Shown here: positions 32,228 to 40,699 of the stretch, piece after piece
Numbering within the stretch: the stretch's first letter is position 1
Layout of the letters: the number at the start of each line of letters is the position of its first letter
Assembly (NCBI GenBank): GCA_964551835.1
Contig: CAZKEM010000094.1
Location: forward strand, 1-64,000
Direction of reading: 5' to 3'
From: JAHDCC01 sp964551835
GTDB taxonomy: Bacteria > Actinomycetota > Acidimicrobiia > Acidimicrobiales > SZUA-35
DNA: 64,000 nucleotides
Notes under the pieces: generated by a model
What the model saw: only the letters and a program-made list of their open reading frames with translations
Told to the model about the DNA's origin: nothing
The model's database searches: none
Position numbers and translations under genes: made by a program

Positions 32228-33403
32228 CTACAGTCCGTCGAGAAGCGATTCTAACTTGGCGGCCAGCCTCGCACGAGACCGATTCTCTTGCATCCATTGT
32301 CTGCCGGCTTCGCCCTGCTTAGCCCGTACTGACCCGTGCAGAGCTTGAATTCTTCGCACGCCGTCGGCAATCTCAGTAGGCCCTACGGCTTCACCCGATT
32401 CGGCTTCGGTGACCATCGATGCAACCTCGCCCGGCGTGTTGGTGACGACTGGTAAACCAGCAGCCATATAGTCGTACAACTTGTTAGGGCTTACCCCGTG
32501 ATGGAACAAGGGAACGTCGGCCAAACAATGTAGCCCGATGTCGGCGGCGGCGAACAGTTCGGGGATCTTCTCCTTACTTATCGGTTCTCGAAATTCGACG
32601 TTAGTCAGGCCTCGAGCCGACGCGTCAGCTACTAAGTCTCGTTTGGCTACCCCATCTCCAACGAAGACAAACAAAGCATCGGTGTCAGCAAGCGATTCAG
32701 CTGCGTCGAGCGCCAGATCTAAACCGTTAGCGGGTCCGTGGGCACCGGCGTAGACAATGACAGTTCCGTCGAAGTTGAACTTTCTGCGCAGCTCCGACCT
32801 AGGTTCACCGACAGCGAAATCTTCGGGGTCGGCGCCGTTTGGGACGAAACGTACTTTCATGCCGTCGATACCCTCAGCAACAATAGGGTTGGCCGAACCT
32901 TTAGCTAGGACAACGATCGTGTCTGCGTTGAGGTAAAGAAGACGTTCTAACCGCTTCAACGAACGATAGACCGGCGATGATTCTTCCATCGTCCCAGCAT
33001 CGATCAGTATCTGAGGCCACAAATCTCGTACCTCCAAAACGAACTTGGCCCGATGGGCTCGAGCAATCAGAAGCCCGGCAAGCGCTGCGCCCAGATGTGG
33101 TGAAGACCCATACACGACGTCAACGGGTTTGCGAAAGGTTCCACGCAGAAGCGCCCCAGCAGAGTAGCTTGCCCAGTTGACTATTCGAGTAAAACCGTTG
33201 CCTTTATATGGCGTAACGGGAACGGTCTTTAATATCCCGGACGATTTGACCGGCGCCTGGTCGAGCATCGACCGGTTGCCGACGATTATGGTTGGCTGCC
33301 AATTTTTGAGTTTGGCGAAAAGCTCGACATGGCGAGTTCCCCCGGGTGAGCTTCGGGGGAGCGCAAATTGGTTGAGAACCAGCACGCGTTTCTTTCTACT
33401 CAT
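32228..33403 (-). CDS. Family 4 glycosyltransferase, WbuB-like
   Basis: A 391-residue GT-B enzyme. The start RVLVLNQFALPRSSPGGTRHVELF, then DVVYGSSPHLGAALAGLLIAR, FVLEVRDLWPQIL (WbuB signature) and VRFVPNGADPEDF; the C-terminal domain has VIVYAGAHGPANGLDLALDAA, EKIPELFAAADIGLHCLADVPLFHHGVSPNKLYDYMAAGLPVV. WbuB-type enzymes transfer N-acetyl-L-fucosamine or related 6-deoxy amino sugars, which would suit a bacillosamine-type glycan, but the donor is not proven. It overlaps the aminotransferase stop by four bases. The C-terminal end is duplicated in the nearby remnant. Confidence 0.88.
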   Translation of the reverse strand: MSRKKRVLVLNQFALPRSSPGGTRHVELFAKLKNWQPTIIVGNRSMLDQAPVKSSGILKTVPVTPYKGNGFTRIVNWASYSAGALLRGTFRKPVDVVYGSSPHLGAALAGLLIARAHRAKFVLEVRDLWPQILIDAGTMEESSPVYRSLKRLERLLYLNADTIVVLAKGSANPIVAEGIDGMKVRFVPNGADPEDFAVGEPRSELRRKFNFDGTVIVYAGAHGPANGLDLALDAAESLADTDALFVFVGDGVAKRDLVADASARGLTNVEFREPISKEKIPELFAAADIGLHCLADVPLFHHGVSPNKLYDYMAAGLPVVTNTPGEVASMVTEAESGEAVGPTEIADGVRRIQALHGSVRAKQGEAGRQWMQENRSRARLAAKLESLLDGL

Positions 33404-34536
33404 GCTTTAAGTCCTTCGGCTAAGACGTGGGTCATTGCGTTGATCACGGTCTGGATAGATTCGTTGCTATGAGACGAGCCGCTCGGCAGGCACAGGCCTC
33501 GTCTAAACAACGTCTCTGAGGTTTCCCCGCCGATCGTTTCGTTTCGAGCGAAGACGGGCTGTAGGTGCATGGGTTTCCACGCGGGACGAGCCTCAATGTT
33601 TCTGTTCGCTAAGGCGTTACAAACCCTAGTCGGGTCGAAACCTTCGGGGAGCAGTCCAACCGATAGCCAATGGTTGGGTCGGCTGGTTGCACCAAACGGA
33701 CACCACCCAAGTTGAGGCAGTTGCCTCCGGTACATTTCGCTAATTTGGCGTCGACGTTCAATCTTTGGTTCGAGCCCGGTCAACTGGGCCCGGCCTAACG
33801 CAGCCAAGACATTCGACATGCGGTAGTTGAACCCAACTTCGGTGTGTTCATAGTGCAATGCCGGCTGTTTCGCTTGTGTCGACAGATATCGGGCACGTTC
33901 GATGGTTTTGGCCGATCCAAGCAGAGCGCCTCCTCCGCTGGTCGTCATAATTTTGTTGCCGTTGAAACTTAAGACCGCTGAATGTCCGAACGATCCAGCT
34001 GCACGGTCGTTGACCTGCGAACCCAGCGCTTCGGCTGCGTCTTCGATTAGCGGCACGTCGTGCTCCATGCACACGACAGAAAGGCGTTCATAGTTAGCAC
34101 AACTTCCGTAGAGGTCGACTGCCATCACGGCGGCAGGCAGCTTGTTGATAGAAGCTCGTTCTTTGAGAAATAGCTCCAATAGGTCTGGGTCTAGGCCCCA
34201 CGTGTCAGGGTCCGAATCGCAGAACACCGGCTTTGCTCCTGTGTAGGTAACAGCAAAAGCGGTAGCCGCGAATGTTGCCGACTGGACGACTACTTCGTCA
34301 CCGGGGCCAACGCCAGCGTCTAAAAGAGCCAAGTGGAGGGCACTTGTTCCAGATGCAACGGCGGCGCATGCTTCGACGCCCGTGTACGCTGCGAGTTCTG
34401 TTTCGAATGCCGACAGTTCGGGTCCTACAGGGGCTATCCAATTGCTGTCAAACGCTCTCAGTAGCGCTTCTCGTTCGGGCGGCCCAACATCTGGAGGGCT
34501 CAGAAAAATGTATTCGGGCACTGCGGCGGTGTCCAT
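33400..34536 (-). CDS. pglE: PglE-type aminotransferase for UDP-bacillosamine (DegT family)
   Basis: A 378-residue PLP aminotransferase of the DegT/DnrJ/EryC1/StrS family. It starts YIFLSPPDVGPPEREALLRAF, has VEACAAVASGTSALHLALLD, AVDLYGSCANYERL, PLIEDAAEALGSQ and SFNGNKIMTTSGGGALL with the PLP Lys, then HYEHTEVGFNYRMSNVLAALGRAQL. These stretches match the PglE/WeeJ subgroup that aminates UDP-4-keto-6-deoxy-GlcNAc using glutamate. It is about 140 bases from the PglC gene and its stop overlaps the GT4 start. Together with PglD nearby and PglF at 8.7 kb the pathway is complete. Confidence 0.88.
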   Translation of the reverse strand: MDTAAVPEYIFLSPPDVGPPEREALLRAFDSNWIAPVGPELSAFETELAAYTGVEACAAVASGTSALHLALLDAGVGPGDEVVVQSATFAATAFAVTYTGAKPVFCDSDPDTWGLDPDLLELFLKERASINKLPAAVMAVDLYGSCANYERLSVVCMEHDVPLIEDAAEALGSQVNDRAAGSFGHSAVLSFNGNKIMTTSGGGALLGSAKTIERARYLSTQAKQPALHYEHTEVGFNYRMSNVLAALGRAQLTGLEPKIERRRQISEMYRRQLPQLGWCPFGATSRPNHWLSVGLLPEGFDPTRVCNALANRNIEARPAWKPMHLQPVFARNETIGGETSETLFRRGLCLPSGSSHSNESIQTVINAMTHVLAEGLKA

Positions 34537-34679
34537 AGTTTCGAACCTCGGTTTCGTCGTCTACGAAACGGGACCTTAGCATACGCAGTTCGGAATAGAG
34601 GACGTAGAGATATGCTTTGTTTGTCAAATGCAGTATTCGAACAAGATTGGTATTTAGGGTCTATGTATAGATAGTGGAT

Positions 34680-35366
34680 CTAAGAATTGGGTATATAAGA
34701 TTCCACATCATTGTCTAAAGTTGTAGCCTTCGTAGCTTCTTCTACTTCGCGTAGGTCTATCACGATGTCGTCTCCCTTCGAAGAGCCAACGAAGCGCGTT
34801 GTCGTCGATGTTCCCGCGGCGCTGATGTCCCTGCGTTTGATGACCGAGGCAGCCGTTAGGTACAGGATCTTCAAGTCGAGGGCCAGGCTTTGGTTCTCGA
34901 CATACCAGGCATCCAGCTCTAACTTGTCGTCCCAGGAAATAGCGTTGCGTCCATTGACCTGAGCCCAGCCAGTTAAGCCGGGTAGAACGTCATGGCGACT
35001 TGCCTGACGGCTGCTATAGAGCGGGAGGTAGTCTTCCAGAAGAGGTCGGGGGCCGACCAGGCTCATTTCACCGCGTAGCACATTAACCAGTTCTGGAAGC
35101 TCGTCCAAACTGGTCGAACGCAGAAAACGCCCGAATTTTGTCAGTCTGAGATCGTCGGAAATCGGATGTCCGTCACCGTCGACTTCGTCGAGCATTGTCC
35201 GGAACTTCACAATTTCGAAAATGGCCCCATCGAGTCCTGGCCGTTTCTGGCGGAACAGGACTGGGCTTCCCAGGTTGACCTTTACTAAAAGCGCAGTTAA
35301 GAGAAGAAGTGGGCTAGCGACTAGCAGCATTAGGGCCGAAACAGCTACATCAAGGGTCCGCTTCAT
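34680..35366 (-). CDS. pglC: PglC-type initiating phosphoglycosyl transferase
   Basis: A 228-residue monotopic sugar transferase. One re-entrant hydrophobic helix at the N-terminus (LDVAVSALMLLVASPLLLLTALLVK) is followed by GSPVLFRQKRPGLDGAIFEIVKFRTM, FGRFLRSTSLDELPELVNVLRGEMSLVGPRPLL with the catalytic Asp-Glu pair, and LPGLTGWAQVNGRNAISWDDKLELDAWYV. It lacks the N-terminal multi-helix domain of WbaP/WcaJ, so it is of PglC size, with a short polar tail. It would move phospho-diNAcBac from the UDP-sugar to undecaprenyl phosphate. It overlaps pglD by four bases. Confidence 0.92.
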   Translation of the reverse strand: MKRTLDVAVSALMLLVASPLLLLTALLVKVNLGSPVLFRQKRPGLDGAIFEIVKFRTMLDEVDGDGHPISDDLRLTKFGRFLRSTSLDELPELVNVLRGEMSLVGPRPLLEDYLPLYSSRQASRHDVLPGLTGWAQVNGRNAISWDDKLELDAWYVENQSLALDLKILYLTAASVIKRRDISAAGTSTTTRFVGSSKGDDIVIDLREVEEATKATTLDNDVESYIPNS

Positions 35367-36061
35367 GGGCGGCTTTTCTTCAACGTTGCTGGAACCCCGG
35401 TCACCGTCTCACCAGGCGGAACGTGCTTCGTGACAACTGCGCCCGCACCGACGACTGCCTCATCCCCAATTGTCAAACCCTGAAGTACTGTTGCGTTAGC
35501 GCCAATGATGGCGTCGGACCCCACAGTCGCGTCGCCGGCTACAAACGCGCCTGGCATCAAACTTGTTCGGGCACCTACAGAGGCGTCGTGTCCGACTTTC
35601 GCCCCGTAGCCGACGTAACAGTCCTTCTTGATGGTCGCTAGCGCTGAGACATAAGCGAGCGCACCAACCACTGTTCCGTCTTCGATAAGCGCTCCAGTGG
35701 CGAGCACCGCAGTCGGGTGAATGAGTGGGGCGGCCGGCTTTAGGCCAGCCGACGACGCCTGCTCAACAAGCGTTTTGCGCGCTTTTGGGTACCCGACTCC
35801 TGATATATATCGTCGGCCGGGTAGTAGAGCGTCTTTGATGGGTGAGACGATTGATGTGTTTCGGTCGACGAATCGGTCTTTGGTTGGCGAATCGTCAGCG
35901 ACGAGGATTCGATACTCGTGATCCATGCCGAGCGACTCGATGACGCTCATGACATCGCTAGCGTGGCCGCTGCCGCCCAGAATTACAATGACTCTTGAGT
36001 CGCTCTCCGCTCCGGACGACGGTCTGTTAACGGCAGAAGTATGTTGTTCCATCGAGATCAA
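35363..36061 (-). CDS. pglD: PglD-type UDP-amino-sugar N-acetyltransferase
   Basis: A 232-residue protein with a Rossmann-like nucleotide-binding N-terminus (VIVILGGSGHASDVMSVIES) and a left-handed beta-helix C-terminus (IEDGTVVGALAYVSALATI, CYVGYGAKVGHDASVGART, VGSDAIIGANATVLQGLTIGDEAVVGAGAVVT, end TVTGVPA). The His in VGHDA is the expected catalytic base of PglD. It would acetylate UDP-4-amino-4,6-dideoxy-GlcNAc to give UDP-diNAcBac. A second Met at 36052 is a possible start; the first 20 or so residues are poorly structured. First gene of the minus-strand unit. Confidence 0.9.
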   Translation of the reverse strand: MISMEQHTSAVNRPSSGAESDSRVIVILGGSGHASDVMSVIESLGMDHEYRILVADDSPTKDRFVDRNTSIVSPIKDALLPGRRYISGVGYPKARKTLVEQASSAGLKPAAPLIHPTAVLATGALIEDGTVVGALAYVSALATIKKDCYVGYGAKVGHDASVGARTSLMPGAFVAGDATVGSDAIIGANATVLQGLTIGDEAVVGAGAVVTKHVPPGETVTGVPATLKKSRP

Positions 36062-36116
36062 TTTGGTAGCAATTCGGACAGCTATTTAACGAAATTGCTT
36101 GGAACTTATCACTCTG

Positions 36117-36411
36117 ATGACCGTAGAACTGGGATGGTCAGCTGGTAACTTTTGTGCCGGTCCGGCTGACTCTGATACGCCTCCTGTTCGATGGGTAGGC
36201 CGTCTCGCTGTGCAACCTTGACCGAATTTGGGCGCCGACGGATTGGAACTGGGGAATCGAACCTTCATCGGCCACTCTGGAGGCATCCCTGGGCTATGCA
36301 TCGATTGTGGCGACCGAACCTGCAACCGACGCTGTGTTTGTCATGGTCCTCAAGAACGGTAAATACTCACCCAGCCCAAATGGCCTCGAAGGCTCTACCG
36401 GTCGGCTGTAG
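36117..36411 (+). pseudogene. Decayed C-terminal part of a beta-lactamase/DD-peptidase family gene
   Basis: On the plus strand a frame reads VELGWSAGNFCAG (like the family's GxxAGGLxST segment), then a TGA at 36219-36221, then LGADGLELGNRTFIGHSGGIPG, a clear match to the GHSGGxPGF block of PF00144 serine beta-lactamase/D-Ala-D-Ala carboxypeptidase proteins. The next block (YASIVATEPATDAVFVMVLKNG) continues the family pattern but in another frame, ending at TAG 36409-36411. One stop, one frameshift and no N-terminal catalytic SxxK part show a dead fragment. It lies at the edge of the glycan island. Confidence 0.7.
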
Positions 36412-36695
36412 CTAGCAATCGCCCTGCTGTGGCGTAGCGCTCTCGCCCAAAACGCATTCAGACTACGTTCTTACCTTCTATATAACAAAGAAGTTGACTC
36501 GACGCTACCGAGACCATTATTCGGCCTACTCGACGCATCAGTTACGGTCTCCTTCTAGCTGTGACCTGATAAGGCCACAAGGTTATAATTCCTAACATAT
36601 GATTGTGTAGGAATCTACTTCTTTGGTTGGTAACATCGGATCACTCCGCCGACTTTGGGAAGTACTACCCAAATTTATTCCGAAAGTTGAGTTAC

Positions 36696-37412
36696 GTGAT
36701 TGGCGATACAAGAACGAAGAAGTCCGTCTATCTGGCTGTCCTTTTTGCTGCGAGCCTAGTATTGGCAGCCTGCTCGGGGTCTAGTGAGTCAACGTCGGGA
36801 GTTACTAGCCCGGTTGCGGTGAAGGCGACTCCGCCCACCGTGGACGTTGGTGCTGCCGTGTCCAGCACGGCCGCAGCCACAGTTCCCACCGTGGCTGAGA
36901 CGACGACAACTACGATTGAGACGACTACGACCACCGCAGCGAAGGCTGCTGTCCCGGCGGCCCCCGATCGAAATGCGCCTGCGTCGGGTGGTAATGCTGC
37001 ACCTGCGACCGCTGGTGGTAATACACCTACACCTGCACCAGCGTCTCCGATCGGCGATGCGAACGTGAAATTCCAACGAGAACTCGTTGATGAACTCAAC
37101 GTACGGCGAGCAAGAATGAATCTTGAACCGGTCGAGTTTGACCAAACGATCGCCGACAGCGCTGCCAAGTGCTCAGTGCAAAATTTGCGGGCGACGGGCT
37201 TGAACCATTGTGGTCATGAAGTCCTTTTCCGGAGTAGCGGCAATATAGATAGTATTGCTGTCGAAAACTTGCTCGAAGCCTGGTGGAATAGTCCACCTCA
37301 CAAAAAGTCGCTCACCTACCCAGGGTCGACTAAAGCTGGCGGCGCCGTTGTCTATTTCGATGGACAAAGAGGTGTAGTGGCGGCGATAGAGATCAACTAC
37401 GGTCAACGCTAA
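36696..37412 (+). CDS. CAP/SCP-domain secreted lipoprotein
   Basis: A 238-residue protein from GTG 36696: a basic start (IGDTRTKKS), hydrophobic YLAVLFAASLVLAACSGS with lipobox LAAC, then a long Thr/Ala/Pro-rich linker (about residues 25-115), then a CAP domain: FQRELVDELNVRRARMNLEPVEFDQTIADSAAKCS, LNHCGHEV and WWNSPPHKKSLTYPGSTKAGGAVVYFDG. The two His (HCGHE and PPHK) and Glu are the usual CAP cavity residues. Role outside the cell is unknown. An upstream frame opens at 36603 but precedes the signal peptide. Plus strand, convergent with the SRAP gene. Confidence 0.82.
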   Translation: MIGDTRTKKSVYLAVLFAASLVLAACSGSSESTSGVTSPVAVKATPPTVDVGAAVSSTAAATVPTVAETTTTTIETTTTTAAKAAVPAAPDRNAPASGGNAAPATAGGNTPTPAPASPIGDANVKFQRELVDELNVRRARMNLEPVEFDQTIADSAAKCSVQNLRATGLNHCGHEVLFRSSGNIDSIAVENLLEAWWNSPPHKKSLTYPGSTKAGGAVVYFDGQRGVVAAIEINYGQR

Positions 37413-37461
37413 AGGGCTCGGCCCGTCGTAGACTCCACCCGTTGAACTAGCTCGAGGCCGG

Positions 37462-38142
37462 TCACGGTTTCTTAATAGGTTGAACGAGTTGAGGTCTATC
37501 GTTTCGGGCCGAGTTGACGTCGGTCGACACTAGGTGCGTGGTCAAAAGTTCGTTCGGTGCTGGTCCCAGCAACTTGGTGAGGTTAACGATCCTGGTTGTC
37601 GGGTTCAGCCATTGGCCCCAACTTGTCGGAGCGAGTATAACAGGCATCCGGTCGTGAATCGATTCCATGGTTTGGTTAGGCGGGCACGTGATAATCGTGC
37701 ACGTGTCGAGCGTGTTATCGGTTTTCGGTTCGTGCCAAGTCCGCCAGATTCCGGCGAACGCTAGCGGGTCGCCGTCTCGATGCATGATGTAGTGAGGTTG
37801 CTTTGACCCATCGTTTCCGTCGGTCGTCCATTCGTAAAACCCATCAGCCGGTATAAGGCACCGGCGTTGCTGAAATGATCTGGCGAACGACCGATTCGTG
37901 GCCAACGTTTCCGCTCTGGCGTTAAAAAGCGGTTTGCCGGCCTGGGACGTAGCCCAGTGCGGCAATAGACCCCAACGCATCGCTTCGATCGAACGGCGAA
38001 CGTCAGCATCGCTAATGATCGTGTACACGTGGGCTGTTGGCGCGACGTTGTACCGCTCAGCCAAGTCGACATCCGGCAAGCCGGCATCGAAGAACTGCCC
38101 GAGCTGACCAGGAGTTGTAGCAGCCACAAATCGTCCACACAT
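37462..38142 (-). CDS. SOS-response-associated peptidase family protein (YedK/HMCES-like)
   Basis: A 226-residue SRAP protein. The catalytic Cys2 is in MCGRFVAA, which forms a thiazolidine crosslink with abasic sites in single-stranded DNA; Asn in AERYNVAPTA, FNARAETLATNRSFARSF, RRCLIPADGFYEW (Glu) and TIITCPPNQTMESIHDRMPVIL (His) complete the active site. I chose ATG 38142, since the protein needs Cys at position 2; the frame open to 38343 is ignored. Length is typical. It is a housekeeping DNA-repair gene inside or at the edge of the glycan island. Confidence 0.95.
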   Translation of the reverse strand: MCGRFVAATTPGQLGQFFDAGLPDVDLAERYNVAPTAHVYTIISDADVRRSIEAMRWGLLPHWATSQAGKPLFNARAETLATNRSFARSFQQRRCLIPADGFYEWTTDGNDGSKQPHYIMHRDGDPLAFAGIWRTWHEPKTDNTLDTCTIITCPPNQTMESIHDRMPVILAPTSWGQWLNPTTRIVNLTKLLGPAPNELLTTHLVSTDVNSARNDRPQLVQPIKKP

Positions 38143-38209
38143 AACCACACGTAGTGTAGACCAAGTCAAAAAAACTTGAACCGTTTGACCCCTTGAACCG
38201 ACCGACCCG

Positions 38210-39448
38210 TTATGCGACCCCAGCGGGGCTTTCCAGCCCGATTGCTTCGACGAAATTGGCGGTCGTCGTGTCGGCGCCGAAGAAACGTTCGGCGTATGCC
38301 CGGGCTCGTTTGCTGGCGAGAACCGCCGACTCTGGGTCCTCAACTATTTCGACGATAGCGTCGGTTAACGCCGTGGCGTCCGAAACGACAGGTCCCGCTC
38401 CGGCGTCGAGAATAACTTCGCCAGATGGGCTGAATTCATCCATCAGCCCAACCACCGGGCGCCCAGCGCAAAGGTACGACAGAACGGTCTCCGACGCCGA
38501 ACTTTCGACGCTCTCAGGGTCAAGGGTTGCTACCAGAATGTTCGCTGCGCCAAGTACCTGCGGATAAACGTCCAGCGACTGAGGCCTCAGAAAATGAACC
38601 CGAGGAGAACGGGCCAGCGTTTCGTCGTACGCCAGCTCAACGTGGCCTTCGCCTTCCCCGGTGAAAACAAATTCGAACTGATCATGTTCCAAGAGTTGTT
38701 TAACCGTGCGGCTTATATCGCCTATCCGGTGGTGTCCGTCGATCGGGCCGCAATAGACGACCCTGGTCCGGGATTCGTCCAACCCGGCCAGTTGGGCCCA
38801 AGGATTATTGCGTTCGCAGGTCGGGATCAAGTCGATCGGCGCCCATCGTGGCAGCGCTGTTGTTGGTCCGCTTCGCCCGAGTTTCGACACGTCCAGCGAG
38901 AACTCATGGGTTGAACACAAAACATGGTGGGCAGCGCAGATCTGAGACCGTTCGAATCGTGACGGCCGGTCGGCGGAACCTTTACTCGACCTGTTCGTTT
39001 GGTATTCTTGAACCCAGTTGGCGTATCGGCTTCTTCTGAGCCGGGTAGCGTTAAAGAGCGTCCAGTTGGTGACTAACGGAAGTTGGCATCCGACCACGGT
39101 TCCGGAAGACGCACACCGAGCCAACGCTATGCCAAGCCTAATCTGGGCTCGTCGAGACAACTGCCGATCAGGCGTAATCCCCTCGAAACCGTCAGCCGGA
39201 ACGTTCTTAACCTCGACCCCGGCTTGTTCAAGGCGCAGTATCTGCTCGGAGGATAACCCGCTCGACGGCACGCAGAAAAGATAGGTGACGTTGAAACCTC
39301 GTTCGGCCATGTCTCGGGCGAGCTCGGCGATGTATAGATGGGCGTTGTAGTCGACGATTGTTACGTCGTCGCCTTCGGGTGACGGTGGCGGCATTGGGCG
39401 GTGCGGCTTCTGTTGGGAACGTTGTAAGTCTACATTTCGTTTTACCAA
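38210..39448 (-). CDS. Glycosyltransferase, GT4-like
   Basis: A 412-residue GT-B enzyme. The N-terminal domain has VTIVDYNAHLYIAELARDMAERGFNVTYLFC and HHVLCSTHEFSLDV; the C-terminal domain has TRVVYCGPIDGHHRIGDI, FEFVFTGEGEGHVEL, YPQVLGAANILVATLDPESVESSASETVLSYLCAGRPVVGLMD with the E-x7-like donor site. Donor and acceptor unknown. The first 18 residues are not conserved; Met at 39394 is the likelier start. It stands alone, 68 bases upstream of the SRAP gene's start and divergent from the next plus-strand gene, and is the last glycan gene of the island. Confidence 0.8.
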   Translation of the reverse strand: MVKRNVDLQRSQQKPHRPMPPPSPEGDDVTIVDYNAHLYIAELARDMAERGFNVTYLFCVPSSGLSSEQILRLEQAGVEVKNVPADGFEGITPDRQLSRRAQIRLGIALARCASSGTVVGCQLPLVTNWTLFNATRLRRSRYANWVQEYQTNRSSKGSADRPSRFERSQICAAHHVLCSTHEFSLDVSKLGRSGPTTALPRWAPIDLIPTCERNNPWAQLAGLDESRTRVVYCGPIDGHHRIGDISRTVKQLLEHDQFEFVFTGEGEGHVELAYDETLARSPRVHFLRPQSLDVYPQVLGAANILVATLDPESVESSASETVLSYLCAGRPVVGLMDEFSPSGEVILDAGAGPVVSDATALTDAIVEIVEDPESAVLASKRARAYAERFFGADTTTANFVEAIGLESPAGVA

Positions 39449-39620
39449 GGACTTGGTTGTCTAAGCAAATATGGCTAGCCCGTATCTTCAAGTCGCATAA
39501 CTTCAATAGACATCAATTTTGGCTACACGGCACGACGAAATTCGCCTAGCTGTGGGCAGTGAACGTAAAAGCGGCGCCGGGAAAGGAGGGCACTTCGCCA
39601 TGTGTCATTTGACCCCTCAC

Positions 39621-39648
39621 TTGCCCTGCGGGGGAATCGGGGTATAAT
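39621..39648 (+). promoter_or_regulatory. Promoter upstream of the Thr-rich membrane protein
   Basis: TTGCCC (39621-39626) and a perfect TATAAT (39643-39648) are spaced by 16 bases. A small inverted repeat GGCTCC-ATT-GGAGCC (39678-39692) follows in the leader, 32 bases before GTG 39724. This is one of the clearest promoters in the window; it lies between divergent genes and may also feed rplM-rpsI downstream. Confidence 0.6.
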
Positions 39649-39723
39649 TACCCAGCTAGCCGTTGGAGTCCTTTTGCGGCTCCATTGGAGCCTATTTCCT
39701 GGCACAAAGTGATGTGATTCCTA

Positions 39724-40566
39724 GTGAATTTCAAAGACCAAAACAATCCGAAACTGTTCTGGGTAGAAACTGCCGTCGAACGCAATTCAACCGGAGAGTT
39801 CCCTCCGCTAACCAGCGCGGATATGGCCAAGGCGTCAAGCGGTCAGCCAGCTGATGACCTTGAGCTAGCCACTCAAGTTGACAGCAGCCAACCGTCCGAA
39901 AAAGACTGGCTAAATACAGCTCTACTGTCGACGTCACGGGTCCAATCGGCGGCGCCGCGTGAAGACCTCACCTCAAAAATTGCGGCATCGACCGAACAAG
40001 GCGACCGACTTCCAACACGACCAGCGAAACGGCAGGCGCCTCTTCGCCTTGGGCCTCCACCTGCGTCGTCGCTAAGCGAACAGCTGCAATCGATTTCTCG
40101 TCCTCTCGTTGGAGCCGCTTTCGGCCTGCTTCTAGTCGGTGCAGCAATCGTATTTATCGTTTCCCAGGACGCTGGATCGACGACCGTCGCATCTCCGGAC
40201 GGCACATCTACGCCCAGCGCCACAGGGAGCGAGAGCCCGCCGCTCGCACCGGAACTTAACTCCGATCAGCCAAGCTCGGGCTCGCTTGACGAAGACGAAG
40301 ATACAACAACGTCGAAGTCGCCTACAACAACAAAAGTCCCGACCCGTGAAGCACAAAGTCCGAAAAAGAAGCCACCGGTAAAGGCTGACCCGATAACAAC
40401 GGCAGCCCCCATGACTACAGCTGCTGAAACCACGGTGGCCGAGGAGACTACAACGGTTCCCACTACAGAAGCAACGACGACCGAAGCTCCAGATGAGGAA
40501 CTCCCTGTCGAAGAAACCTCGATTGAAGAAGATTCGACAACCATGGTTATGGACCCAATCGGCTAA
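39724..40566 (+). CDS. Single-pass membrane protein with Thr/Pro-rich outer tail
   Basis: A 280-residue protein with a polar N-terminal half of about 125 residues rich in Ser/Gln/Pro, one membrane helix (PLVGAAFGLLLVGAAIVFIV, about residues 126-146), and an outer tail of about 130 residues made of Thr/Ser/Pro/Glu repeats (TTAAPMTTAAETTV, TTEATTTEAPDEE). No catalytic domain is seen. The topology (N-terminus inside) fits a surface stalk or an anti-sigma-like membrane protein, but neither is shown. GTG start. It directly precedes rplM. Confidence 0.75.
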   Translation: MNFKDQNNPKLFWVETAVERNSTGEFPPLTSADMAKASSGQPADDLELATQVDSSQPSEKDWLNTALLSTSRVQSAAPREDLTSKIAASTEQGDRLPTRPAKRQAPLRLGPPPASSLSEQLQSISRPLVGAAFGLLLVGAAIVFIVSQDAGSTTVASPDGTSTPSATGSESPPLAPELNSDQPSSGSLDEDEDTTTSKSPTTTKVPTREAQSPKKKPPVKADPITTAAPMTTAAETTVAEETTTVPTTEATTTEAPDEELPVEETSIEEDSTTMVMDPIG

Positions 40567-40699
40567 TCACCGGCACGTGACACTTGGATTGCGGCGTTTA
40601 ACTAAGCGGTCACAAACAGTTGGTATAGGTACGTATCAGGCATATCATTACGAGTCGGCTTCAGTCGGGCCGAATCTCAATTTACCCTTAAAGGTTCCT

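Noticed and set aside
36728..37168. 146-codon minus-strand frame opposite the CAP lipoprotein
   Set aside because: It is antisense to the Thr/Ala-rich linker; the plus-strand frame has a lipobox and a CAP domain.
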